Of a DNA stretch of 64,000 bases, positions 33,240 to 46,800 are shown in pieces. Source of the stretch: Cryptomeria japonica (Eukaryota > Streptophyta > Pinopsida > Cupressales > Cupressaceae); NCBI RefSeq assembly GCF_030272615.1, contig NC_081405.1, positions 568,475,095-568,539,094 of the forward strand, written 5' to 3'. A program made the position numbers and the translations under genes. Below the pieces are notes generated by a model. It saw nothing but the letters and a program-made list of their open reading frames with translations. It did not search any database and was not told the DNA's origin. How positions within the stretch are numbered: position 1 is the first letter of the stretch; each line of letters begins with the position of its first letter.

Positions 33240-34317
33240 TGTGATGGTGAAAAATGGGATCAAGTAGTTTAGGACCTAACCCCACTTTCCTCCACACATT
33301 AGAATATGAAAGAGCCTAAGGAAGTGATTCACTTTGACTAACTCTTGTGAAAGAGAGTCAAGGAATACTCTTAGGGTTTCTATTCCTTTGTTGTTATAAA
33401 AGAGAAGTGAGGTAAATGTGCAATAATGATTAACTAAGCTAGGGAGATGAATGAAAGTGATGATATAAACTAAAATAATAGCTAAATACATAATTGAAAT
33501 TGGGAGATGATTGAAAGTGATGATATAAACTAAAATAATAGCTAAATACAAAACTAAAACTAAGGTACAAACTAAAGAAATAGAAATGAAACTCAGATGT
33601 GCACCTAATATAAAAAAATGAGATGGAATGAGCCAAACCAGGGCACTGGGTGCCTTGGTCCCTATTGTAGAGCAAGCCTATACTTTTGGAGTCTGCAAAT
33701 TGAGGTCCTCATTTGTCAAACTACCAAAAGCTACTTAGAAATGTAGAGGACCAAGGTGTTGGGCACCTTGATCCAAGTGTTTAGGGGCCTTCTTGTGGAT
33801 CCAAACCTATTCTTGTGAGTTTTGGCTTTCTGAAAGTCTGCAGCTCCATTGGAATCCTACAAATGTACCTGCAAGGTAGAAAATGGTGTTTGGGTGGCTA
33901 TATAGGGGTTTTCCTTAGTCAAACCCCTTGTTTTGGTGATTTCCACCTCCACAAATATCTAATTTAAAGTTGAAATGTGTGTGTGCAAGAACCTTATGTG
34001 TGATAAGATCCTAAATGAGCGAAAATGCAAGAATTAGATTTCTATCCTATGATATGATTATAAAACCTTGAATGAAAATGCTTCAAATCACAAATGAATT
34101 AATGGATCTAAAGAAATAATTTATATTTGAAAATAAGTGTTGTGAAACTCATATAAAGATATGAAAATAACATAACATACCAAGCCCTAAGGGAGAGGTA
34201 CAAGCCAATCAATAGTTGGTGATCTCCTATTATTGTTCAATATCTTCAAAGCTTTAGTTGATCATGAAAATGGTTGATTAAGTTTCAATAAATGCTTGAT
34301 TTTCTATTTGAAGACTC

Positions 34318-35449
34318 TGATGAATACTAAGAGGGGGGAGGTGAATTAGTATACCAAAAATTACTATACTTAAACCCTTTACTAGACTACCAGTAAACTG
34401 GTAAAACAGTTTAGCAAACAAACCAGTTAGCACACATGCAAACCAAATATAAAATAATGCATTCACCCATAGAAGCACAAACACCATAACACAATAGATT
34501 TTGATGTGGAAACCCAAATGGGAAAAACCACAGTGAGATGAAACTCACAAGTAACTATCTACAGAATAGGAACCGGACCGGTTAAGGTCATACAATGTTC
34601 TTTACCAGAACATATCCTGTTAGGAATCTTAATCTCTATTAGGAGATAAGTCCGACTAAAGAATACCTTGCTAGAGGATTTTAGATCCACAGATGTGAAC
34701 CACCTTGTTAGAGGATTTACAAAAAGGCTTTTGGGCCTACCCAGTTAAGGGCTTCAGACTTGTCGAAGATGTGAGTAATCAACGAGTGATCTAGGAAATA
34801 GCATAGATTTCTTGGTTAGATTATTGATAGCTCTTTCCTAATGCATTCCAACATTACTTCAATCTTCAACACATTTACACTGTCAAAAACTCATCAACCA
34901 CCTTAAACTCTAGCAACAACCTAAAACCCTAGACATGATATCCTTATAAAGGAATCTGATTTCATGTCAGTCCAATAGGATTACAATATGATTTCCTATG
35001 TTCAATGCATCTAGAAATATTTTATAACACGACACAAAAAGCACCACCAGAGTGTTGGCACCGCCAAACAATCGGTGGATGGTAACTTATCACAAAATGT
35101 CAGTTGGTAACTCATCATAGAGTATTACCAGTTCATACAAAATATCGGTTTAAGTAAAATACCGGTTGCCGGTTTGACAAAATGAAGATCGGGAAATATG
35201 AGTTGTGTTGCTTCATTCATTCATACCGCTTGAGATCCTCGAATAGCTTGGGGTCTTCATACCCCTTCAGATCGGTAAACACTTTCTGCAAAACACCAAT
35301 AGTCTTCCAATAGTCTAAAGACTATAATACATCATACCAGCTGGAACAAATACCGGTTGAGCTTTAACTTATACATACAAAAAGTGATCTCAAATCAAGT
35401 GTGTGTCCATCAATGACAATCATAGCATCAATCATAAAAAATGCCAACA
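34318..35449 (-). repeat. RE11 3' LTR (left copy)
   Basis: On the element strand it starts TGTTGGCATTTTTTATG and ends at the GTGAATTAGTAT..TCATCA border. The C-tract tail CACCTCCCCCCTCTTAG appears reversed at 34330-34346. It closely resembles the right copy by eye. Confidence 0.9.
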
Positions 35450-35654
35450 ATCTCCCCCTTTGGCATTGATGGCAACACTTAGGAAAATTTTGACATCTAA
35501 GTGTTTTACAACAAAAATATGCCATAATCAAAATTACTCCCCCTAAGCATATACACTATGCCTTTTGCAGAAAATACAATATATACTACTCCTTAACAGA
35601 AATAAAATGAAAGTATACATCAAAATTTTCAAAATTTATACTTCTCCCCCTTTT
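35450..35654 (-). promoter_or_regulatory. RE11 triple polypurine tract
   Basis: On the minus strand the purine tracts lie at 35450-35461 (AAAGGGGGAGAT, next to the LTR), 35537-35544 (AGGGGGAG) and 35643-35654 (AAAAGGGGGAGA). Each main tract is preceded by a (T)GCCA or CATTG(T/A) block, as in RE14. Confidence 0.8.
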
Positions 35655-35714
35655 CCAACAATGACAAAAGTATTGTAGACTAACCCCTATTTCATTAAAA
35701 TAATAAGTGTTTAT

Positions 35715-38700
35715 GACAGTAAAGAGTAAAACTTGTCAAAAACTGATTTAAAGTCCTGCAAAAATTGCTTCAGGGATAAGGACCATGAGTCAAGTAAAGA
35801 GGTAGCCACCCCTTTCTCTGTCTGCATTAGGGAGACCTATTCTTCCATGGCATCTATCATACTCATCTCTTGAGTGACCGTTAGGGCATCAAGATTTAGA
35901 TAGCACTTCTAGAGAATTTGCAGTCTTGGCAGTAGGACCAGTTGAAGTTCCTGCAAATTTCATGTTCGGTTGCTTATCTCTACCTCTAGTCTTGCAGACT
36001 GTAGTTGAAGCTGGTGAACAATTTGTCTATATGTGGAAAAGCAATCATATGGCATCTTGAAGGTGCTAATAAATGACTGCATATCAGATTGCAATTTGTC
36101 TTTCTAAGTGAGCACATCATCACAGAATAAATGAGGTTGGCAAATCTTGCTAAGTAGTAGATTGCCCTTATTCATTGCATCTCTAATGTCCTTTTGTGCC
36201 TTCTAGAGATCAGATCGAAGCTCTATTAGCTTTCTCACAGGGTAGCATCCAGAGCCTTTTGATGTTCCTTCTTGGCATTGGCTTCTGTGACCTCTTCCAG
36301 GCTTTGTACCTAGTCTTCTACAACTGAGCATAGGAGCTTCAATTGTTCAAGTGAGGAATTGGTACTAGGAAGGTTTGTACCAAGTATCAAACTGGTAAGT
36401 GTTTCCACCGTAGTTTGGATAACATCTTCCTCCTTTTTCCTCCTTAGAGCATCCAATCGCTCTTGAGAAATCTTAATGCTCTGCAACAACTCTGATTCAT
36501 TTGCAGACTGGAGGTCAATAGGACTGGTAATTGTAGCCAGTTTAGCCTGACTACCGGTTGCCATTAGAGTCTCCACCTATGTGCTCTATTCCATTGCTTC
36601 CTTCTTCTGCTCCTCTTCTTCTTTCTTTCTTTTCTCTTCTTCTTGTCTCTTCTCTTCATCTTTTCACTTCTTCTCTTCTTCATACTTCTTCTTCTCCTCT
36701 TCCTTCTTCCTCTTTTCCTCTTCGTGTTTCTTCTCTTCCTCTTTCTACTTCTCCTCTTCTTTCTTTTCCTCGTCCTTCTTCTTCCTCTCTTCCTCTTGTT
36801 TCTTATTTTCCTCTTCTTTTCTTTTATCCTCTTCATCTTTCTTCTTTCTCTCCTCTTTTCTCTTATCCTCTTCCTCTTTTTTCTTTTCTCCTCTTTTCTT
36901 TTATCTGCTTCCTCTTTCCTCTTTACCTCTTCTTTTCTCTTATCCTCTTCATCTTCCTGTTTCTTCTTTTCAGCTTCCTATTGCTTCTTTTCTTCTTCTT
37001 CCTTCTTGTCCCATCTTGTTCCTTCTGATGGTGTATCCTGAGTAACATTTTCACCATCTAAGGTGTCAACATCAATGAGGTCCATTTGTTCTATGTCCAG
37101 TTCTTCTTCATTGTCATACACCTCATCCAGTTTGCCAGTTTCCAGTTCTCGCTCAGCTTTTTTGTTGGCTTCAACCACTTGATGCATCTTAAGAGATTCT
37201 TGAGCATGAGTATGTGTATCTTTGATCACTTCATGACCCTTTCCTTCTAGTAACAGGAGTCTTCTTCTTCTCATGAAGAAGAGGCCTTTGTATTTATTCA
37301 TAACTTCAAAAAGTTCTGAATTTGATACATCATGAAAATGTTGAGCGAATATTTCCTCCCTCATTCCATGTTCCTTTTCTATGGGAATGCACCATTTATT
37401 GTCTAAAGAATTATACAAAGAATCTGGTGTCTCAGATCTAATTTCTAAATGCGACCGGTCATTAACACACAAATACTTAATGATTTCCTATTGAAGTTCT
37501 TCCTTTTCATCATCATTGAAGTCATCAAAACAATCAATTAAATCATTCAACACTTTTCGCCTAATATTCTTTATAGTTCTTTGACAATGTGTCAAAGGTT
37601 TGTAAGAAGAAATGTCAATATTTACCAGTGTAGATGATGTCGGTTCATTCTTTGTCTTTTTCTGTGTTTGCGTAGTCTTCTTCTTAGGCGGTTCTTCTGA
37701 CACAGTTTCTTCTGAGTCAGGTGTATTTCTTTTTGTCTTCTGCTTCCTCTCAAAGACTTTTGCAAGTGCAGCTTCTGATTTCTTCTTAACTGGTGACCGC
37801 TTGGTCACTTTGGGACTCGTTGCAATAACCAGTGTTGATGTTGAAGGCATTGCCTTTCCTTTCTTTTCTGAGGGCTTTGCAACCGGTATAACCCTTTCCA
37901 AATAAGTGTCAGTTCTCTTTGCCTTAGGATCAAGGGGTGAGGTGATTAGGGTAGAAGCATACCCGTCTAGCATATCATTCATTACCTCATAGCCCATAGG
38001 CTCTACTTCTTCCTGCCTAGGCTCAACGACCTCCATTATGCATCCATCCACTTTAATGGTGAAGTAGATGTCTTCCTCATACTTTTTTACTAAATCACCA
38101 GATATTCTTATCCTTTGGCTCATCTTGCATCTGAACTCATCAAAGTATTTGTTCAGTGCTTCTGGATAACCAGTTCCAACCGCTTGTAGGCTCTCCTTGA
38201 TTTGTTTTGTTACCAGTTGGTCGGCAGACCACTGAATATCACCTACTCCTGGAAAGTAGCCTTGAAAGTAAAAGAAAAACCCAACCAGCAGTTGTCCGAA
38301 CTTGAATCTCAGTGCATTGTCCTATTTGATCGACTTAAGATTCAACACAAGTTGTCTTTGCATACAAGTGCACAGATCAAATGATGCATCCTCCTTGATA
38401 ATCTTGTAATTGGCATTTACCACTACAGTAGAGACAAAATTAATTCTGCTAGCAGAGAACGTCCGGTAACCTATCACCATGCAAGCATACTTGACCAGAT
38501 CGTCCTTGATTGAGTTGACGGTCATACCACGTGAGTCGCTCATTGAACCGGTGAGCTTGGACATTTCAGTCTTGCTGACCTTCCTTAGGGTTGGCACTTC
38601 CCTTGTATTGCAGAAACTGGTGACAACATGAATCGCTTCCGATGTGATATCATGCATCCACTCTAGGTACATCTTATCATCGTGTACCCTGCTTAGAATA

Positions 38701-39000
38701 ATGCGAATGTGATCATATGAAAAATTCTTCAAGAAAGTAAACTGCATTTTGAAGTTTCTTCTTTTCTAGAATGCTGAATTTTGGTTTAATCTTCTTATCC
38801 TTTCCATAGAATAAGCTCAGCTAGGAACGGATTACAAGAGACCCTAGGTCTTTGATTTTGTAGTTTATGTAATCAAAAATCCCTTCTTCTACTATAACAC
38901 CATCCAGTACTTGAGACAGGGCATTGTATTTCAACTTTCGCTTAATGAAGTCCATAGAATTAACAGTTGCACTAGAGCTATCATGAGATGCAGAAGCCAT
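35715..39000 (-). pseudogene. RE11 ORF2: conserved unknown protein, lightly broken
   Basis: It starts MASASHDSSSATVNSMDF at 39000. The N-terminal domain (38747-38322) has IRIILSRVHDD, ITSEAIHVVTSF, VPTLRKV, MSKLTGSMSD and VIGYRTFSASRINFVS, matching RE14, RE6 and RE5. A middle part has Lys/Ser-rich stretches (RSPVKKKSEAALAKVFERKQ) and FDDFNDDEKEELQ. A long highly charged segment follows (36960-36564, almost only Glu, Lys, Arg and Asp in EEEDKRKEE-type repeats), then helical parts (SIKISQERLDALRRKKEED) and an end (LKQFLQDFKSVFDKFYSLLS, about 35720) resembling the RE14 C-terminus. Stops lie near 38820, 38322, 37485 and 36975. About 1095 codons, close to RE14. Function unknown; no known domain recognised. 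Confidence 0.75.
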
Positions 39001-39507
39001 GATAAACAAAGAATTATGAAAAATACCTTTGCAGATTGAAATTTAGGGCTTCACAATTTGGACTTCGCTTTACACTCCTTCAGTTGCAGAGATACCACTT
39101 TGCGTCCAACAGATGTTTGCTTCAGATTCTTCTTCAGGAATCTGATAAATTCTTTGATTCGAAGTGTAAATCGCTTTCCTTCACTCTGCACTTGACAAAC
39201 TACTTTGCTCAAAAAATGATAAGTGAGAAATGATTTCAAAATTCCTTTTAAACAGGTTCTCCACCTACCATAATAAATGCTCCAATATTAGGGCGTAAAC
39301 CCCAATTTGCCATTTATTGTTTCCGGTCTTCTGCCGACTGACAGATATCTCATACCGGTTAAGGTCTTTTACCGGTGTAAACTGGGGGTTTGAAGTATTT
39401 TGCCATTTGCTCCCCCTAAGCTTTTTTTATGCTTAGTTTGTTGGTTTCATGATTTCCACACTAGGTGTAGAAACTAGTTCTTCTTGCAACACCGCTGGTT
39501 TCTTTTT

Positions 39508-40695
39508 CTAGGTTTTGTTCATATCCACTTGAACAGTTTCAATATCAATCTTTCCTTTTGGAGTGACTGGTATGTCATTCGATATGTTCTTTCTTGTTCT
39601 GTAGAATCTGGCAATGTGACCCAATTTGTTGCAATGATAGCAGACCATTCCAGATGCTCTCCAAGGTCCATTATTCATATTACCATTCTTCCTCCTACAT
39701 GTTGCAGCAGTGTGACCATGCCAATGACAAATCAAATAGTTTTCTCTCCATCTGGTTGCCACTTAATAGCCACCACTTCCTGACTGATGATTAAAGGTAT
39801 TAAATCGATTGAGATTCTGGTTCACAAAAGGTTCCAGACCAACTCCTTGAGTCCTCTGAGGATATCTTCCAGTGTTGTTCATAACAGACCTACATTCAAA
39901 TGCTCTATGCCCAAACTTGTTGCATACATAACAATTACCATTGAACTTATTCGATCTAGGTACATTGTTTATAAAGTAAGGAAAATTATTATAGGCTTTG
40001 CTCCTACACACATTGGCAGTATGTCCTTCTTTAAGACAGTTAAAGCAAACAGGTTTAAACTTTTTCTTACCTTTATCTTTTGATGTCGGTTGTTTCTTCA
40101 ATGCTCCAGCATTTGCACCAGAAGTCTCACCTTCCTCATGACCGGAGTAACCAAGTCCATCAGTATTCTTGACAGGTTTGGCTGATTCAAGCTTCTGCTC
40201 TAACTTAACAGTACTCTTGTTGAACTTAGCAAGTATTTCCTTTGACTCAGAGAGTTCTTTGGAAATACCAGCATTTGTTTCCATCAAGTTTGCATTCTCG
40301 GATATGGCTATGTTTAGTTCTCCTTGCATGTCTTCCTTTTCCACTTTTCTCGCTTGGAGTTGAGTAGTTAGGGCACTGATCTCTTGCTTCAGCTTGGAGA
40401 TTTCATGATCTTTGTCTTTTACCAGATCTTTAGCTTTCCTCCAGTTCTCAAGCTCTTGGCACATTCGAATAGTCAGTTCTTCCAAATCCTTTCTTAGGTT
40501 GGAATTGGATTAATTCAGTTTTTCTACTTCTTGAATCAGGGCTTCCATGTTCGCTTCATCAGAAGAACTATTTTCAGATAGCTCCATCAGTTTTTCAGCA
40601 TGTTCTCTCCTTTTTGCCTGAGAGGCCTTATATTTGACCATAAGATCATCACAGGCTTGCTCAGACTGAGTGAGCCGATGAGTAAGTTCCCCCAT
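39508..40695 (-). pseudogene. RE11 ORF1: coiled-coil protein with multiple zinc knuckles
   Basis: It starts MGELTHRLTQSEQACDDLM at 40695, close behind the primer site. It is about 395 codons in one frame, with two in-frame stops (40510-40512 and 39763-39765). A coiled coil (40690-40200) carries heptads such as HEISKLKQEISALTTQLQA. The C-terminal half has CFNCLKEGHTANVC (40050-40009), CYVCNKFGHRAFEC (39930-39889), a degenerate CHWHGHTAATC (39730-39700) and CYHCNKLGHIARFY (39645-39604, last Cys lost), plus GDTS/GETSG linkers. It is Gag-like, without the gag N-terminal domain seen in RE8. Probably an RNA-binding particle protein. Confidence 0.8.
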
Positions 40696-40731
40696 ATCTC
40701 TTTCCAAGTGGTTAGACTTATAGAAAGCTTG

Positions 40732-40743
40732 GCTCTGATACCA
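40732..40743 (-). promoter_or_regulatory. RE11 primer binding site
   Basis: TGGTATCAGAGC on the minus strand, the perfect form complementary to initiator Met tRNA, lies next to the 5' LTR. Confidence 0.85.
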
Positions 40744-40745
40744 AT

Positions 40746-41868
40746 TGATGAATACTAAGAGGGGGGGGTGAACTAGTATGCCAAAAATTACTATACTTAA
40801 ACACTTTACTAGACTACCAGTAAACTGGTAAAATAGTTTAGAAAACAAACTGGTTAGCACACATGCAAACCAAATAGAAATAATGCATTCACCCACAGAA
40901 GCACAAACACCATAACACAATAGATTTTGACATGGAAACCCAAATGGGAAAAACCACAGTGAGATGAAACTCACAAGTAACTATCTGCAGAATAGGAACC
41001 AGACTAGTTAAGGTCAAACAATGTTCTTTACCAGAATAGATCCTGTTAGGAATCTCAATCTTTGTTACGAGATAAGTCTGATCAAAGACTACCTTGCTAG
41101 AGGATTTTAGATCCATAGATGTGAACCACCTTGTTAGAGGATTTAAAAAAAGGCTTGTGGGCGTACCCGGTTAAGGGCTTCAGACTTGTCGAAGATGTGA
41201 GTAATCAACAAGTGAGTGATCTAGCAAATAGCATAGATTGCTTGGTTAGATCCTTGATAGCTCGTTCCTAATGCATTCCGGCATTACTTCAGTCTTCAAC
41301 ACATTTACACTGTCAAAAACTCATCAACCACCTTAAACCCTAGCAACAACCTAAAACCCTAGACATGATGTCCTTATAAAGGAATCTAATTTCATGTCAG
41401 TCCAATAGGATTACAATACAATTTCCTAGGTTCAATGCATCTAGACATATTTGGTAACACGACACAAAAATCACTGCCAGAGTGTCGGCACCGCCAAACA
41501 ATCGGTGGATGGTAACTTATCACAAAATGTCGGTTGGTAACTCATCACATAGTATTATCGGTTCATACAAAATACTAGTTTAAGTAAAATACTAGTTGCC
41601 AGTTTGACAAAATGAAGACTGGGAAATATGAGTTGTGCCGCTTCGTTCCTTCACACTGCTTGAGATCCTCGAACTGTGTGGGGTCTTCATACCGCTTCAT
41701 ATCAATAAACACTTTCTGCAAAACACCAATAGTCTAAAGACTATAATACATCATACCAGTTGGAACAAATATCGGTTGAGCTTTAACTTATACATACAAA
41801 AAGTGATCTCAAATCAAGTGTGTGTCCATCAATGACAATCACAACATCAATCATCAAAAATGCCAACA
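40746..41868 (-). repeat. RE11 5' LTR (right copy)
   Basis: It matches 34318-35449 by eye over its whole length, with scattered substitutions and one 12-base gap near 41730 (an AGTCTTCCAAT repeat unit missing). Confidence 0.9.
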
Positions 41869-42475
41869 AACTCCACATAACCTATAATTTCACTTCATAA
41901 GAGGATCCTTCAATTGCTCATAGATGGTTCCCTCAAATGAGGAAAGGAAAGGCTATATGTATGAAACCCTAACTTTGTTTTTGATCATAGGATGACCTAG
42001 ATATGATATTTTTTAACACCAAGTCAGATTTAAACATTATAATACCACCAAAATATGATCCCAAAATTTAGGGAGAAAATGTTGGGAGCAAGGTGAATCA
42101 CCTCGGTCCGATCAACTTTTTCTTGAATTTTTAGGGATGTGAAGTATCGTGATTATAAAGTGATCCCCAAGTGGATGCAATGATTTAATATGTTTTGATA
42201 AGAGAAATCGAGCCTTGAAGGTTGAAATAGGACATAATTAGGGCTTTGATGAATTAATCAATTGAAAGAATAAAATAAAAAGGGATAGACTTAGGATTAA
42301 GGGCCCAATTTTATGATGTGTAGAGGGATGAAAGAGAGCTTTAGATTAAATTAAATTAATTAATTAAATGCTTAAAGGGGAATTTAAAATGCAAGATGAA
42401 ACACACTAAAGTGGGTGCTAACCTAAGTGTGGAATTATACCACACAATTAAGGGTGTACAATTTACAATGCTACA

Positions 42476-43831
42476 TTTAGCCCTGACTTTAGCGGTCATA
42501 TGACACTACGTGCACATGCAAGCTAAAATACAAAAAAGTAAACATTTCATGAAAGAGGATATATCCCTAAGGTGTTGTACGAATCCCCTGGCAGTATCTA
42601 CAGTACACTATTAGGATCCTCATCCTATAAAACCACATTGTTAGATAAAATCTCAAAATCACCTAAATGCTCAATAAGGAATTGATGAAATTTGCAGGTT
42701 TCTATATGCCCCCTATTTCAACTTGCTAATTAGTGAGTTGAAATAGGGTATCATGTTTACCACATCTAATTTTGAAAGAAAATTGATGATAAATTCTCAC
42801 AACAAGGATTGATACGAGATCAAAACTAATGGAGAATCATTTGGTAAAAAAGAGAACTAAGACACAATTCCAACACAACCAATAGTGTGAGAATTGGAGC
42901 TCTCTAACACAAGATGAAAGATTAAGTATAAAATGAAGATTTTCGAAAAGAATTGCCTTTTAGATTTTGAAAAAGGAGGAAGAGATCACCATCCAAAGAT
43001 ATCCACCTTCGAGAATAAAGGGGTTCTTTGATAAAGATAACATCCTTTAAAAAGAGGAGAAGGAAAATAAGAATACACACTTTCTCCAATATTTAGGAAA
43101 AGTTGGATTCTTAGTGAAGGATTGCACACTTTCACTAAGGAGATATTGTTCATGAAAGATGTATCATTCTAAGTAGAGAATAGGTCCTAAACAATGAACA
43201 CACATATAATATGCAAGAAATGACATCAAATGAAAAATGCAACTCAACAAAAGAAAGGTGAATCATTGGAAAAAAGAGATAGAAGATATAAATATCACTC
43301 TTTCTCCCCAAGCATAGAGGCAAGAACATCAAAGAGGGATAATTTATAAAAACACTCTTCTAAATGAAGGAAGGAGATTCTGATCATCAGGGATAGGAAC
43401 ACCCACAACATAGAAGGGTTCATTATAAAAGATACCACTTAATGAAGCAAAGAATATTATGAATGATTATAGACTTCCACATCAAGGAAGAGGTCCCAAT
43501 TAATAATATGTACTTAAGATCCTCATCAGGGATACTTGTTCCAATATGTGAGAGGGAATTCCCAATAGGAATATACACCTCTACAATCGATAAGAGACCC
43601 TTATAGAAGACACTACATCACAAAGGGGAAATTTTCAATTTTAAGAAGGAGAGATGTTTGAAATAATTCTTGCCCCCATAGAGACAAGAGATGAAACAAA
43701 CATAGGATATTATGTTGCTTCCAAAGTATGATTTCATGTGAAATTGTACTATCATGAAGGACAATGAGCCTCCAATAGGTAAGATACCAATATCACATAT
43801 TAAAGAGAAACATAATAGCCACTAATGTTAT
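42476..43831 (-). other. RE10 3' region without recognisable pol
   Basis: It begins (minus strand) at the end of the gag-protease remnant and ends at AAAGTCAGGGCTAAA (42490-42476), a degraded polypurine tract next to the LTR. No RT, RNase H or integrase motif is readable. Short purine-rich patches around AAGAGGA recur. Confidence 0.55.
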
Positions 43832-46800
43832 TTAATTGTATGATAGATTGGACGAAGAATTTAAATGACATGTTAAATGCTCTACAATTAATGAGAGCAA
43901 AAACATGTATGAGATGATAAGTATTGAATTGTCTTGATCAACAAGATAGTCTCTATAACGAGAAGAAAAGGCCACTAACTCATGTTCCTCTTGCGCACAA
44001 GAAACCTTAGGAGAGGGACAAGTATAACTCATTAGGGCCTCATTTCTATAAGAGAGGGTATGAATAGAAGGTAAATCCTCATAACTAGGATTGTCAATCT
44101 CTTGGGGAGATTCATAAAGAGACTTGTTAACCACCATAATTTTATTATGAGTGGAATGAGTGTTGAGAGATGTAGAGGATGATTTAATTGAAAGGAAGTC
44201 ATCATCACTACTAAATATAGCATTGATATTGAGAGATGGTCTTTTAGAAGCTTTCATAGGCTTTGAATGAATATATCCAAGTCCAAATGAAGCTTCAAAA
44301 ATGTTATTTTCTAAAGGAACCTTAATCCCATGTTCATTTATGCCACAACCATTTCCACTATATCCACTCTTAGCTAAGATGTGAAAACCATGACCATAAA
44401 GAGATGGAAAATTAGAAAGAGATGGTGGGGACTCATAGGTTTCAATGCCATAATTAGATGAATAAGAAGAATATTGTGAATAATTTTTTGAATTAGAAGC
44501 AACCACAAAATTGTTACTTATTTGTTTAGACAAAGTGGGTTGGTTTTTAGATTCATCCATATCTTTCTCCTTTTTAATCTTAGGTTCTCTTGGAGGGATT
44601 TTGTATTCTCCTACAAAGGTAGGTGTAAAAACTAAGGACCCCCAATCGTATTCCAAGAGAACTTGTTCTAGTGAAAAAAATGTTAATGAGGAGATGGTGA
44701 TTCAGTGTGAGTGGAAGAAGAGTCAGGAGTACTCAAGGAAATAGACATACTTGAAGATGTAGGAGTATTTTTAGAAGAATTAGAAGTAGTTGAACAAGAA
44801 GATGAGGTTTGCAATTGAGCTTGTAAATTGGTATCAACGAACAAAGTATGCATCTTATTGTTGTAGATGAACTTAAGTTGCCTATACAAAGTAGAAGGGA
44901 CAACATCCATACAATGAATCCATGATCATCCTAACAAAATATTGTAAGTCAAATTATCAGGCATGACATGAATTTAGGTGTGGGTAAAATAACAGGTCCT
45001 ACCTTGATACGTAAGGTTATAATACCTAACGAAGACCTAGCAACATTATCAAAGCAATGAATAGTAAGGGAGTTTCATTTAATAAGAGATGTGTCCATCT
45101 TAATATTATGTAATAGATTAATACTACAAACATTAAGGCTAGAGCCATTGTTAACAAGGGTTCATCTTATCGCATTACCATTAATAAGGACAATAATCAT
45201 AAGAAGATCATATTGATGTTGGATCTCATGGGAGGGTAACTCATCTTATGTGAACACAATTTGAGCTTTATATTCTTTCATAGGATCAATCAAAGAAGCC
45301 ATATTGTTAGGTGTCACTGCAAGTGGGATATCTAGGTTGTTTAATGAATCTTGTCATATTTCATGATGTGTTGATGAAGTTTGAATCAAAAGAGATATCT
45401 TGACGAGAGTAGATTTAAGTTGTTCAATAAGATTGTACTCCTTACCAAGGGTTTGTGAGATACGAGGTGTTGATGGAAGAATAGGTTGAGAAGCACAAAG
45501 TGAAGAAGGAATAATCAGAGGATGATTAGATTTCCTATCGTTCCACATATTATATGTGTGGGAAACTGAATTGTAACTCTCTTGGGTGATTTTTCTAGCA
45601 TACTCATAAGGACTCTTAGTGAGATATCATCCTTGTACAGTAATAACTAGGTTGTTAGGAGTGCAAAAGGAATCATTAGTATAACCACCTTGAACCACAA
45701 AGAGAGGCTTGTTAAGAGGTTGATAATTTGGAGAAGGACTATCACCTTGAACCATGAAGAGAGGTTTATTAGTTGTTTCATAACCATTCAAATGTATCAT
45801 ATTGATTGAAGATGGTTTGGGAACATGTGAGGAAGGTCTAGTAAAGTTGAAATAATGAAGTGGTTTGTAAAGAGGATTATCAACCTTAAACATTTCTTAA
45901 TGAATATGATTTTCTTTAGATTGAATGAAAGGGACATCCTCATATAGGGGAGCATTAAGGATATCAAGCCCTTCTGACATAAGATCATTCTCTTGTTCAA
46001 AAGTATCTTTACAAGAGGTGTAAATTTTAGGAGAAGGATCAACATCATTCATATGATGGGAATTATTGATATAATTGTTGATAGTCTCTTCTTGCACCAA
46101 AATGTTATCATGGTTAGGATCAATTTTGGGAGATGGATAAGGAGTAGGAATTAATGCTTCATCGCTAGAGGGAAGGTTATTGAAAGAAGGTATAATGTGA
46201 CCAAGAAAGGTAGCTATAATATATTCCCCTATCACTAAAGGATCCACATGGGTGAGGTACTCTCTAGGAGAAGGATCAACATTACTCTTCAAAGATTCAT
46301 CCTTGAGAGGGACATATTTGAAAGAAATGTTATCACTCTTTTTAAACTAGGGTATCCTCATAAGTAGAACCAATTTGGAGAGGGGAAGTGTTATTAAGGG
46401 GTTGGTCGATCATATCATCCTCTTTTAGCATAATATCATTTTCTTTCACCAAGGTACTCTCATCAAGGAGAAAAAAATTAAGAGAATAATCAACATCATT
46501 CAATGGTTCATCCCAAATAGGGAGATCATTGAATGGAGTGTTAAAAATATCTTATTGCACAATGGTGTCTTCATGGGTAGGACCAATTTTGGGAGAGGGA
46601 ATAGAACTATCTATTAATGCTTCATCTTTAGGAGGGAGAGCATTAATAAATGTGTTATTTAAATAATCCTCTTGCTTCAAAATGTCCTTAATAGGATCAT
46701 TAGGAAGGGGGTGAAGTGTTAGAGAAAGGTCAAAGAATATATTATGATGCAAAGACAAGTTGGTTGAAGGCTGACGTGTCATCCTAAGATTGATGACATG

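Larger units (their letters stand above)
34318..41868 (-). mobile_element. RE11: pol-less Sirevirus-type LTR element with ORF1 and ORF2
   Basis: LTRs of 1132 and 1123 bases (34318-35449 and 40746-41868) flank a primer site, ORF1, ORF2 and a triple polypurine tract, all on the minus strand. The target duplication is GACTC at 34313-34317 and AACTC at 41869-41873, one base changed. Length is 7551 bases. There is no protease, integrase, RT or RNase H. The same gene order is found in RE5, RE6 and RE14. Confidence 0.9.
33240..42475 (-). repeat. RE10 3' LTR (left copy, with RE11 inside)
   Basis: The LTR pieces are 33240-34317 and 41874-42475. Together they match 47053-48655, and the join falls at GAAGACTC/CACATAACC, as in the uninterrupted right copy. 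A 56-base stretch is tandemly repeated at 33443-33550 (GGGAGATGA.TGAAAGTGATG..CTAAATACA), absent from the right copy. Two degraded GC palindromes lie at 33637-33662 and around 33750. Confidence 0.88.

Noticed and set aside
36558-37045. Long plus-strand open frames rich in Ser, Phe and Leu
   Set aside because: They are the reverse side of the Glu/Lys/Arg-rich part of RE11 ORF2; three overlapping frames of the same composition and no motif.
40510-40974. Minus-strand frame reading from the RE11 LTR into ORF1
   Set aside because: Its first part is LTR and primer site, which are not translated; the ORF1 start at 40695 is preferred.
43832-44656. 274-codon frame in RE10 as a separate host gene
   Set aside because: Same strand and order as the gag-protease remnant, directly behind the retropepsin region; more likely the element polyprotein tail.
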